Positions 34,718 through 42,170 of a stretch of 64,000 nt of DNA are shown here, in pieces (position 1 is the first letter of the stretch; each line of letters starts with the position of its first letter). Source of the stretch: an uncultured Tenacibaculum sp. (GTDB taxonomy: Bacteria; Bacteroidota; Bacteroidia; Flavobacteriales; Flavobacteriaceae). The stretch spans positions 62,001 through 126,000 of the forward strand of contig CANMIL010000005.1 in assembly GCA_947497895.1 (NCBI GenBank). The letters are read 5' to 3'. The notes below the pieces were generated by a model. The model saw nothing but the letters and a program-made list of their open reading frames with translations. It was not told where the DNA came from and did not search any database. Made by a program: the position numbers and the translations under genes.

Positions 34718-34843
34718 CATAAAAGAAAACACATTGAAATCAATTATAAATCTAAATTATCATGAAATCGCTATGAAAAATATTTCTTTTTAAATGGAAT
34801 GCTTATTCAAGCGATTCAATCTGACAATTAAAAAACAATAAAA

Positions 34844-36328
34844 ATGAAACAGATTAAAACAAAAATTAAAATTGCTGTCATTGCTATGATGGGAATGAGT
34901 TTGGGAGTTAAGGCACAAAATTTCACCTCTCCAATATCCGTTTCTAGTTCAAATGATGCTATTGCAACATTTAAAACAATGGATGATAAATGGCTCTATA
35001 CGCAATGGAAAAACAGTTCTGGACAAAGAAAAGCATACATGGGTTTCAATCCCGACTTAACAAACTTTGTTCTTGGACTCGAAAACGGCGCTAATAAAAT
35101 TACATTTCCGTCGGGTAATATTGGAATAGGTACATTTAATCCAAAATCTAAACTTCATATTTCAGGAGGTTCAAGTGACTGGAATGAAACAATACAAGGA
35201 CAAAAAATTGGGTCGATTCATTTAGATCCAGAAAACTCGACTAATAATTTTGGTAATGCTATAACTTTTGGTGCTTCTGATGCATATAGCGGTGAAAATG
35301 CACAAGCAGGGATATATGTAAGGAGCGATGGAACTTACGGAACAAAAATGTATTTTTCAACAACTAATTCCTATGTGACAGGCTCAAAGACCGCAATGTT
35401 AATTGATAATAATGGTTGGGTCGGAGTAGGAACTCCAAATCCAAAATCTAAACTTCATATTTCAGGAGGTTCAAGTGATTGGAATGAAACGATACAAGGA
35501 CATACGACTGGGTCAATTCATTTAGATCCAGAAAACTCGACTAATAATTTTGGAAACTCTATAACCTTTGGAGCTTCTGACGCATACCAAGGTGAGAACG
35601 CACAGGCAGGAATATATGTGAGAAGTGATGGGGCTTATGGAACAAAAATGTATTTTTCAACAACTAATTCCTATGGGGTAGGCTCGAAGACTGCGATGTC
35701 AATTGATAATAATGGTAAAGTTGGAATAGGAGATTCTAATCCAGGAGGTAAATTATCAATAAGAGATGGCAATCAAGTTTTGAATTTTTTAACGAATAAA
35801 AAATTAACAGGTACTTGGCCTGCTTCAAGCGAAGCAAAAACGATGACTATTCAGTCTTCTGGGAGTTCAGCTGGTAATATTGCTTTTGCAACAGGAAATA
35901 GTGAAAAAATGAGAATTTCAGCAAATGGTAGAATTGGAATTGGAACAACTCAACCAGATATGGAATTAACTGTAAATGGAAAAATCCACGCAAAAGAAGT
36001 AAAAATAGATTTGGCAGTACCAGCCCCTGATTACGTTTTTAAATCGGATTATAAATTAAGAAGCATTAAAGAGGTTGAGAGTTTTATAAAAGAGAATAGT
36101 CATTTACCAGAAATTCCATCTGCAAAAGAATTTGCTGAAAACGGAGTAATGCAAGCTGAAATGGATATGAATCTTCTTAAAAAAATTGAAGAATTAACTT
36201 TATATACGATTGCACAAGAAAAAGAAATCAGTGAATTAAGAAAGGAAAAGATTATTAACCAGAAGCAGCAAAAAGAAATTGAAAAACTAAAAGTTTTAAT
36301 TCAGAAGTTATTAAAAGATAAAAACTAA
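34844..36328 (+). CDS. Fibre-like secreted protein with S74-type C-terminus, cassette gene 2
   Basis: 494 residues, paralog of the preceding gene: the same signal peptide (IKIAVIAMMGMSLG) and one N-terminal unit (DAIATFKTMDDKWLYTQWKN). It contains an internal tandem duplication of about 100 residues (PKSKLHISGGSSDWNETIQG ... SKTAM.IDNNG), which is a 300-bp direct repeat in the DNA with few substitutions. It ends with IGIGTTQPDMELTVNGK, PDYVFKSDYKLRSIKEVE and a coiled-coil tail. Presumably a surface fibre or adhesin-like protein. The hairpin repeat follows the stop by 9 bp. Despite phage-fibre similarity no other phage genes are near. Confidence 0.8.
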   Translation: MKQIKTKIKIAVIAMMGMSLGVKAQNFTSPISVSSSNDAIATFKTMDDKWLYTQWKNSSGQRKAYMGFNPDLTNFVLGLENGANKITFPSGNIGIGTFNPKSKLHISGGSSDWNETIQGQKIGSIHLDPENSTNNFGNAITFGASDAYSGENAQAGIYVRSDGTYGTKMYFSTTNSYVTGSKTAMLIDNNGWVGVGTPNPKSKLHISGGSSDWNETIQGHTTGSIHLDPENSTNNFGNSITFGASDAYQGENAQAGIYVRSDGAYGTKMYFSTTNSYGVGSKTAMSIDNNGKVGIGDSNPGGKLSIRDGNQVLNFLTNKKLTGTWPASSEAKTMTIQSSGSSAGNIAFATGNSEKMRISANGRIGIGTTQPDMELTVNGKIHAKEVKIDLAVPAPDYVFKSDYKLRSIKEVESFIKENSHLPEIPSAKEFAENGVMQAEMDMNLLKKIEELTLYTIAQEKEISELRKEKIINQKQQKEIEKLKVLIQKLLKDKN

Positions 36329-36337
36329 GCGTAACAG

Positions 36338-36392
36338 CTTATAACACCACCTAAACTGCATTAAAACGCAGCTTAGCCAAAACGTTGTACGC
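36338..36392 (+). repeat. attC-like hairpin A
   Basis: CTTATAAC (36338-36345), spacer ACCAC, CTAAACTGC (36351-36359), loop ATTAAAAC, GCAGCTTAG (36368-36376), spacer CCAAAAC, GTTGTACGC (36384-36392). The inner arms pair with one internal mismatch; the outer ends pair with the ends of neighbouring cassettes, not with each other. Confidence 0.7.
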
Positions 36393-36402
36393 AAGTTGAC
36401 CA

Positions 36403-36768
36403 ATGAAACGTAAAAAGAAAATATTAATCGGAATTGGAATTCTACTATTCGGAATTTTACTATGGAGTTTTGGATTTGTCAATAGATATAATTTTTTGAC
36501 TGCAAAAATTGATATTATGAATGGGAATCCTAAAATAGTTACTGTTGGACTTCCAATCTTTTCGAACACTGAGTTGAATTTAATTACAGAAAAATACGGA
36601 TTTAAAAATGTGAATTTTGGTTGTATGGTAACCCAATCTGAATTAAACGGAATTGACGCTTACAACTCCGTAATGGAAAGATATTTGGAGAAAAAAAACG
36701 GAATGAATTGGCGAAAGAAGTATGAAAAAAAAATCGATTCGTTTATTAAAATAAAACGTCTGAATTAA
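36403..36768 (+). CDS. FEKKY-type domain protein with N-terminal membrane anchor, cassette gene 3
   Basis: 121 residues. A membrane helix (about 5-24) is followed by a small domain with LITEKYGFKNVNFGCMVT, YNSVMERYLEKKNGMNWRKK and a Lys-rich end. This pattern (Lys-Tyr-Gly-Phe, Gly-Cys, then Tyr-Asn and Asn-Gly-x-x-Trp) is that of the FEKKY-domain proteins scattered in Bacteroidota accessory regions. Function unknown. The ATG lies 19 bp after the core GTT of the preceding hairpin and the stop 5 bp before the next, so the unit is a minimal one-gene cassette without a promoter. Confidence 0.75.
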   Translation: MKRKKKILIGIGILLFGILLWSFGFVNRYNFLTAKIDIMNGNPKIVTVGLPIFSNTELNLITEKYGFKNVNFGCMVTQSELNGIDAYNSVMERYLEKKNGMNWRKKYEKKIDSFIKIKRLN

Positions 36769-36773
36769 AACCA

Positions 36774-36829
36774 ACGTACAACACCACCTAAACTGCATTA
36801 AAACGCAGCTTAGCCAAACCGTTAGCAAA
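36774..36829 (+). repeat. attC-like hairpin B
   Basis: ACGTACAAC (36774-36782), CTAAACTGC (36788-36796), loop ATTAAAAC, GCAGCTTAG (36805-36813), spacer CCAAACC, GTTAGCAAA (36821-36829). Its left end is complementary over 8 bp to the right end of hairpin A. Confidence 0.7.
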
Positions 36830-36921
36830 AACTAAAACTAACAACAGAACAACTATCCTAAAATGGTTAGATCTTAGATATAATTGTGAACAAAACTTTG
36901 AAGAATAATAAAAAAATAGAT

Positions 36922-38871
36922 ATGAAAAAAATATTTCTACTTTCTGCATTAAGCCTTTTAATTTTTAATGGTTGTAATTCTGAAGAAGACCCTATTCCTA
37001 TTCCAGAAGAAAATGAACTCATAACCATAGCCTCTGTAACACCTTCACTAGCTTCAATAGGTACGGAAACTATTTTTAAAGTCACAGGCAATAACCTACC
37101 TGAAGGACTTTTTTATTCGGTTGCTGATTTAGAAAATCTTACTGAAGTTGTTGGCGGTAATGAAACAACTCGTTACTTTAAAGGTACACCAAGTAACGGT
37201 ACCGGGGAAAAAGATGGTGTAATTAAAGATAAACCAAATGGTGATATATTGTTTTCTTTTAAAATTCAGTTTGTTGAGTCTAAAATTTACGAAGGAGATG
37301 TAAAATTGACATCACAAGAAGAGGTAAATAACTTTGCAACTGGTTCTTATACTGAAATAACAGGTGAACTTTATATAGGTTACTACTATGCTAATGGGAG
37401 TCTTATAAATGATTTAAGTTCTTTGCGAACTTTAATAAAGATAGGTGGGGATTTAGATATTATTGAAAATAATGCCCTTACAAGTTTGGCTGGTTTAGAT
37501 AATATTACTTCGGTAGGGGGTGATTTAAAGATTAAAAATAATGCTCTTACTGATTTAACAAGTTTAGAGAATATTATTTCGGTTGGGAATATAGGTATTA
37601 TATATAACCCTTCTCTTACAAATTTATCAGGTTTATGTAATCTTACTTCATTTAGTGGTAGTTTAACTATTAGGCAGAATGCCTCCCTTACAAGTTTAAC
37701 AGGTTTAGAGAATCTTACTTCGGTGGATCATATATCAATTGAACATAATGATTCCCTTACAAGTCTAACGGGGCTTGAAAATTTAACAGAGACAAAAGGT
37801 GATTTAAATATTGGATGGAACTATAATTTGACAAGTTTATCAGTTTTAGATAGTATTACTTCGGTAGGGGGGGATTTAAGGATTGATAGGAATATTTCCC
37901 TTACAAGTTTGGCTGGTTTAGATAATATTACTTCGGTGAGTGGTTCTTTAGATATTGAACACAATGATGCCCTTACAAGTTTATCAGTTTTAGAGAATAT
38001 TACTTCGGTCGGGAAAGGAATATATATTACGCAAAACCCTTCTCTTACAAGTTTATCAGGTTTAGGTAATATTACTTCATTGAGTACTTCTTTAAGTATT
38101 TTTGAGAATGCCTCCCTTACAAGTTTAACAGGTTTAGATAATATTGCTTCGGTGGGGGGGTTTTTATGGATTAGAGAGAATAATTCCCTTACAAGTTTAA
38201 CAGGTATAGATAATATTACTTCGGTGGGGGGGCATTTACTGATTTCAGCCAATTCCCTTACTAGTTTAACAGGTATAGATAATATTGCTTCGGTAGGGGG
38301 GGATTTAATGATTGGAGGCGATTCCCTTACTAATTTATCAGGTTTAGATAATATTACTTCGGTGGTGGGGCATTTAGGAATTTCAGGCGATTCCCTTACT
38401 AACTTATCAGGTTTAGATAATATTACTTCGGTAGGGAGGGATTTAACAATTTATGGCGATTCCCTTACTAGTTTATCAGGTTTAGAGAATATTACTACGG
38501 TAGGGAGGGATTTAAAAATTTCAGGCGATTCCCTTACTAACTTATCAGGTTTAGATAATATTACTTCGGTAGGGAATGATTTAAGGATTGATAGGAGTTT
38601 TTCCCTTACTAATTTAACAGGTTTAGAGAATCTTACTTTGGTCGGGAATACCATAAATATTTATAAAAACCCTTCTCTTACAAGTTTAACAGGTATAGAT
38701 AATATTGCTTCGGTAAAAACTTTAGGGATTAAAAAAAATTCTGATTTGACGGATTTTTGTGCAATACAAGACTTAATAATTAATAATGGTTTAACTGGCA
38801 GTTTATATATTTCCTCTAATGCTTTTAACCCTACAAGAGAAGAATTAATTGATGGAAATTGTAGTGAATGA
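36922..38871 (+). CDS. Leucine-rich-repeat lipoprotein (receptor-L-like repeats), cassette gene 4
   Basis: 649 residues from the ATG at 36922; an in-frame GTG at 36886 is less likely because the lipoprotein signal begins MKKIFLLSALSLLIFNGCN (Cys18). Residues ~30-75 resemble an IPT/TIG strand domain (ITIASVTPSLASIGTET). From about 120 to 610 there are some 20 repeats of ~20-24 residues with the pattern SLTSLTGLDNITSVGGDL-I. The C-terminus (DFCAIQDLI ... NPTREELIDGNCSE) is a usual cap for this family, with two Cys. The repeats are nearly identical in DNA, so the number can change by recombination. Likely an outer-surface binding or adhesion protein. Confidence 0.85.
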   Translation: MKKIFLLSALSLLIFNGCNSEEDPIPIPEENELITIASVTPSLASIGTETIFKVTGNNLPEGLFYSVADLENLTEVVGGNETTRYFKGTPSNGTGEKDGVIKDKPNGDILFSFKIQFVESKIYEGDVKLTSQEEVNNFATGSYTEITGELYIGYYYANGSLINDLSSLRTLIKIGGDLDIIENNALTSLAGLDNITSVGGDLKIKNNALTDLTSLENIISVGNIGIIYNPSLTNLSGLCNLTSFSGSLTIRQNASLTSLTGLENLTSVDHISIEHNDSLTSLTGLENLTETKGDLNIGWNYNLTSLSVLDSITSVGGDLRIDRNISLTSLAGLDNITSVSGSLDIEHNDALTSLSVLENITSVGKGIYITQNPSLTSLSGLGNITSLSTSLSIFENASLTSLTGLDNIASVGGFLWIRENNSLTSLTGIDNITSVGGHLLISANSLTSLTGIDNIASVGGDLMIGGDSLTNLSGLDNITSVVGHLGISGDSLTNLSGLDNITSVGRDLTIYGDSLTSLSGLENITTVGRDLKISGDSLTNLSGLDNITSVGNDLRIDRSFSLTNLTGLENLTLVGNTINIYKNPSLTSLTGIDNIASVKTLGIKKNSDLTDFCAIQDLIINNGLTGSLYISSNAFNPTREELIDGNCSE

Positions 38872-38888
38872 TTAGATGAATATTAACA

Positions 38889-38945
38889 TTTGCTAACACC
38901 ACCTAAACTGCATTAAAACGCAGCTTAGCCAAAACGTTGCCCATA
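38889..38945 (+). repeat. attC-like hairpin C
   Basis: TTTGCTAAC (38889-38897), CTAAACTGC (38903-38911), loop ATTAAAAC, GCAGCTTAG (38920-38928), spacer CCAAAAC, GTTGCCCATA (38936-38945). Its left end is complementary over 9 bp to the right end of hairpin B. Confidence 0.7.
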
Positions 38946-38948
38946 ATT

Positions 38949-39446
38949 ATGAAAAACTCAATTCTAATAATAATTTTAGTTCTTACAGTAAACTTTTCGT
39001 TTGCTCAAGATGACGGATTTCAAGAAGATTATTTTCGAGAAGAAGTCAATTTAGAATTAATGACAAATTATACGGCTTGTGAGCTTTTTTGGTCCGAAAA
39101 AGGAATTTCGGAATTTAATGGCAAAACTGAAATTTGGAGTGTGTGTAACTTAAAAAACGGAAACAGATTCATTCGAATTGAGTCTTATAAGGATGAAACT
39201 TTTTTTCAAGAACTTTACTTTGAGAAAAACGGAAAGTTGCGCTACGCAAAAGAAACTGAAAACTATAATCCGACAAATGAATTTGCAGAAATGAAATGGA
39301 ATTGTGAATTCTTTTTTGAAAATGGAAAACTGATGACAAATATTTCATTAGGTCACGGAAAAACAGAAGACGAAAATTGGAATCCTGAATCAATAATTGG
39401 AATGTACAAAAAGCGGATTTTAGAATTGAATAAAATGAAAAAATAA
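38949..39446 (+). CDS. Secreted protein of unknown function, cassette gene 5
   Basis: 165 residues from the ATG at 38949; a TTG at 38937 in the same frame would lie inside the repeat and is rejected. Signal peptide about 1-19 (LTVNFSFAQ). The mature protein is acidic and aromatic (WSEKGISEFNGKTEIWSV, MKWNCEFFFENGKLMTN) with two Cys. I recognise no family. The ATG lies 13 bp after the core GTT of hairpin C and the stop 1 bp before the next left end, so the unit has no room for its own promoter. Confidence 0.75.
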   Translation: MKNSILIIILVLTVNFSFAQDDGFQEDYFREEVNLELMTNYTACELFWSEKGISEFNGKTEIWSVCNLKNGNRFIRIESYKDETFFQELYFEKNGKLRYAKETENYNPTNEFAEMKWNCEFFFENGKLMTNISLGHGKTEDENWNPESIIGMYKKRILELNKMKK

Positions 39447-39447
39447 C

Positions 39448-39496
39448 TATAGGCAACACCGCATAAAATTAATTGCTAGTAATTGTCTACTTATGA
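39448..39496 (+). repeat. Degenerate attC-like hairpin D at the array end
   Basis: TATAGGCAAC-ACC keeps the left box (9 of 10 bases complementary to GTTGCCCATA at the cassette's start). The following GCATAAAATTA...TAATT...TTATG can fold but does not match the other copies, and no GTT core follows. Probably the decayed last site. Confidence 0.45.
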
Positions 39497-39911
39497 AAGT
39501 CCTCGCAGAATTATTATCTGTGATTTATTTGCTAACTTTAATGTTTAAACACGCAACTACTCATAACCGAGATCGTTATCGATATTATGAAATAACAGCA
39601 GTCAAGAGCCAAAATTCAAAATTCGTTCTTTTCTGCAATTTTTGTGTTTTAATTGAAAAAGTAAGTTTTTTATTCTGCTACTTTCCATATACAAACCGTT
39701 AAATATATCTACCAGAAAAACTTAAAAATGATAACAATTCATTTAATCATTGAAATAAACTACTCTGGCTAATAAAAAAATAGAAAGTAATTTTTAGAGT
39801 TATTTATAGAACTTTAACAGTGTACAACTCCCTATAAAAACAAATTGTTTGGGTATATTTACCAATAAAATTATAAAGTGTTCGAAATTCCAAAATCGCG
39901 AGAAAACTACT
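39497..39911. other. 415-bp stretch without a supported gene
   Basis: After the array end I see no coding signal: a 69-codon open frame at 39493-39702 has no family and odd composition. A TATATTTA box near 39853 may be the promoter of the hydrolase gene that follows. Confidence 0.5.
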
Positions 39912-40970
39912 ATGAAAACTATCATTAAATTACTCAAAGGGGTAGGTAAAATAATAATCGGAATTATACTATTTATCGTTATAGCTGGTCTATGCTACAA
40001 GTTATTTAGTTCAGCCCCTAAGCCTCCAGGAGAGCTAGTTGATGTTAATGGAACGAAAATTCATATCAGAGCAGAAGGTTCTAAAAATAATTTACCAACA
40101 CTTATTCTCGAAGCTGGAGCAAACAATAATACAGATGTATTTCATTGGGTTGCTGAAGGATTAAAACAGAACTTTAGAGTTATTCGCTATGATAGAGAAG
40201 GTAAATGGTTTAGTGAATCTAGTCAAGAGAAATTCACTCCTGAGTTTTATGCAAAACAATTACATGATTTACTCGAAAAAAACGGAGAAAAACCTCCTTA
40301 TATTCTTGTAGGTCATTCAATGGGAGGGCCATATAACCAAATCTTCAGAGATCTGTATCCTAAGGAAGTAAAGGGTATGGTTTTTCTTGATTCTAGTCAC
40401 CCTGAACAATGGATGCGATTGGCTCAAAACGAATTAATACCAGAAAATCAAATTAATACAATAAGATTTATTGAAATTCTTGCCGATATGGGAATCATGG
40501 GTATCTATAACAAAATATCGAGTAGAAAACCTTTTAAAGATGATTTACCAGAAGAATGCCAAACTAATGCTCGCTATATGACTTATCATTCTGGGAAAGT
40601 TTTTAATAGGTATTTAAAAGAAAATGAAATCAATAAAAACATTCTTTCTCGAGCAGGTAAAACTAAAAGTTTAGACTCATTACCTGTTTTAGTTTTCACG
40701 GCTACTGAGCAATATAGAGAGTTTCAAAAAGAAAAGTATCGAAAACAAGGTATTGATCCAGATAAACAAGTTGAATTGTGGCTAAACATGCAACAAGAAC
40801 TCAAAAATCTATCAACTCAAGGAAAACAGTTCATTATTGACTCAAATCACGGATCTATTATTACCAAAAAAGAGAATGCCGAAATCATTAATAAAGAAAT
40901 CTTATTAATGGCAAAAGGTATTGAAAAATATTGCATAAAAAACACTGATGGAATTAACTCAAACTTTTAA
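39912..40970 (+). CDS. Membrane-anchored alpha/beta hydrolase
   Basis: 352 residues from the ATG at 39912. The frame is open upstream to 39849, but the hydrophobic anchor (about 10-32, KIIIGIILFIVIAGLCYKLF) follows this ATG naturally. The catalytic domain has LILEAGANNNTDVFHW, YDREGKWFS, and the nucleophile elbow GHSMGGPYNQ. The acid is probably in VFTATEQ or nearby, and the His is in DSNHGSIITKK. It is related to bacterial alpha/beta hydrolases anchored on the periplasmic side; substrate unknown. Single-gene unit. Confidence 0.87.
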   Translation: MKTIIKLLKGVGKIIIGIILFIVIAGLCYKLFSSAPKPPGELVDVNGTKIHIRAEGSKNNLPTLILEAGANNNTDVFHWVAEGLKQNFRVIRYDREGKWFSESSQEKFTPEFYAKQLHDLLEKNGEKPPYILVGHSMGGPYNQIFRDLYPKEVKGMVFLDSSHPEQWMRLAQNELIPENQINTIRFIEILADMGIMGIYNKISSRKPFKDDLPEECQTNARYMTYHSGKVFNRYLKENEINKNILSRAGKTKSLDSLPVLVFTATEQYREFQKEKYRKQGIDPDKQVELWLNMQQELKNLSTQGKQFIIDSNHGSIITKKENAEIINKEILLMAKGIEKYCIKNTDGINSNF

Positions 40971-41171
40971 AACGAAATATTGAAATATCAAAAAATCCAT
41001 TAATAATTTCATTAGGTATTTTTTTCTCTAATCCTTTAAAAATCGTACCATTATGATAATATTTATCAAGATATATAGTTCTCGGTAAGACCTATTCATT
41101 TTATATAAATATCTACCAAAAAGTATCTAGATTTCGAAAAATCGTATAAGAAATTAAGAGCACCTACCCGC

Positions 41172-41179
41172 TAGCTTTG
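41172..41179 (+). promoter_or_regulatory. -7 box TAGCTTTG of the SDR operon
   Basis: A perfect TAnnTTTG box 32 bp before the SDR start codon. Confidence 0.5.
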
Positions 41180-41210
41180 TTCCACAATACAATTATAAAA
41201 ACAGATACTA

Positions 41211-42161
41211 ATGGAAACGAATCAATTTGGAAAATATGGATGGACACCTGAAAGAATTCAAAATGTAACTGATAAAACCTACCTGATAACTGGAACTACA
41301 AGCGGAACGGGATTTCAAGCTGCAAAAATATTACTATCCAAAGGAGCAAAAGTGGTTATGCTTAATAGAAGTAAAAAAAAGGCAGAGTATGCTCTTAAGT
41401 TATTACGAAAAGAACTAGGAAATCAAATTAAAGTTTTTAATATCCAAATGGACTTGGCGGAATTAGAATCTGTAAAACAAGCAGCACATAAAATTCTAAA
41501 AACGGTTCCTAAAATCGATGCTCTTATCTGCAACGCTGCTATAGCTCAAGTACCCAAACAAATACTTACCTCAGATGGTTTTGAAAGTCAATTAGCCGTT
41601 AACCATTATGGAAACTTCTTACTACAAGCTCTACTCTATCAAAGAATAGAAAAATCAAAAGGACGTATCGTAACGGTAGGTAGTATGGGATATAATTTAG
41701 GTATTAAAACCATACAATTCGATGATATGAACTGGGATAAAAATTACAATCCAAATGGTGTTTACAGTCAAAGTAAATTAGCCCAAATTATGTGCGTTTA
41801 TGAATTACAAGACAAATTAAAAAAAGCGGGAAAAACGGATGTAAAAGTCTATGCATGTCATCCTGGAGCCTCAAGAACTTCCTTGATTAAAACTAGTGGA
41901 AGTTTAATGACTCGATTCATTTGGCAACTAATGAAACTATCTCCTATGGTACAATCCGCAGAAAAAGGTGCCTATCCTTCATTAATGTGCGCAACAGAAC
42001 CAGCTCTTGCTCAAAAAGGATTTTACGGACCTACTGGTCGTAATTATTGGACTGGCCCAGTAGGAAGATGTATACTCGAACCTCATGCAAAAGATAAACT
42101 CGTTGCAGAAAAACTATGGGAAGTATCAGAAAAAGCCATTGGTTTAAAGTGGAATTTATAA
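41211..42161 (+). CDS. Short-chain dehydrogenase/reductase (retinol-dehydrogenase/protochlorophyllide-reductase-like)
   Basis: 316 residues. Cofactor motif TGTTSGTGFQAA (TGxxxGxG with Thr in place of the usual Ala/Gly), VMLNRSKKKAE (NADP-type Arg), CNAAIA for the NAG motif, and catalytic YSQSK (Tyr-x-x-x-Lys). VYACHPGASRTSL is the loop after the active site. The length and the C-terminal extension (GPTGRNYWTGPVG) match the 'extended classical' SDRs that include retinol dehydrogenases. The start is 32 bp after a -7 box. It is followed by an AraC regulator 9 bp downstream, so the two are in an operon. Confidence 0.88.
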   Translation: METNQFGKYGWTPERIQNVTDKTYLITGTTSGTGFQAAKILLSKGAKVVMLNRSKKKAEYALKLLRKELGNQIKVFNIQMDLAELESVKQAAHKILKTVPKIDALICNAAIAQVPKQILTSDGFESQLAVNHYGNFLLQALLYQRIEKSKGRIVTVGSMGYNLGIKTIQFDDMNWDKNYNPNGVYSQSKLAQIMCVYELQDKLKKAGKTDVKVYACHPGASRTSLIKTSGSLMTRFIWQLMKLSPMVQSAEKGAYPSLMCATEPALAQKGFYGPTGRNYWTGPVGRCILEPHAKDKLVAEKLWEVSEKAIGLKWNL

Positions 42162-42170
42162 ATTAGTAGT

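Larger units (their letters stand above)
33150..39480 (+). mobile_element. Integron-like gene cassette array (no integrase in window)
   Basis: Five genes, all on the plus strand, are each followed 1-17 bp after the stop by a ~55-bp imperfect hairpin (34663, 36338, 36774, 38889, and a diverged one at 39448). In each unit the bases at its start and the bases at its end are complementary: GTTGTACG with CGTACAAC, GTTAGCAAA with TTTGCTAAC, GTTGCCCATA with TATAGGCAAC, and more weakly GTCATAAAC with GCTTATAAC. The hairpin bodies (CTAAACTGC...GCAGCTTAG) are constant in three copies. This is what insertion of circular cassettes with attC-type sites predicts. No tyrosine recombinase is seen, so the array would be a CALIN-type cluster or be served by an integrase elsewhere. 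Upstream limit uncertain (TAACAATTGTTA palindrome near 33152). Confidence 0.65.

Noticed and set aside
33280..36328. Prophage, because two genes resemble tail-fibre proteins
   Set aside because: Both have signal peptides and belong to a chromosomal flavobacterial family; no capsid, terminase, portal or lysis genes are nearby.
37821..38654. Two minus-strand open frames (143 and 67 codons) with repeated KPVKLVRE-type segments
   Set aside because: They are the antisense reading of the LRR gene's DNA repeats; their regularity is inherited from that gene.
37430..38720. Regular DNA repeats resembling a CRISPR array
   Set aside because: The repeats are in frame, code for leucine-rich units and lack unique spacers of constant length; no cas genes are near.
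39493..39702. 69-codon plus-strand open frame after the array
   Set aside because: No recognisable family, Cys/Phe-rich random-looking composition, start inside the degenerate hairpin, and no promoter or partner.
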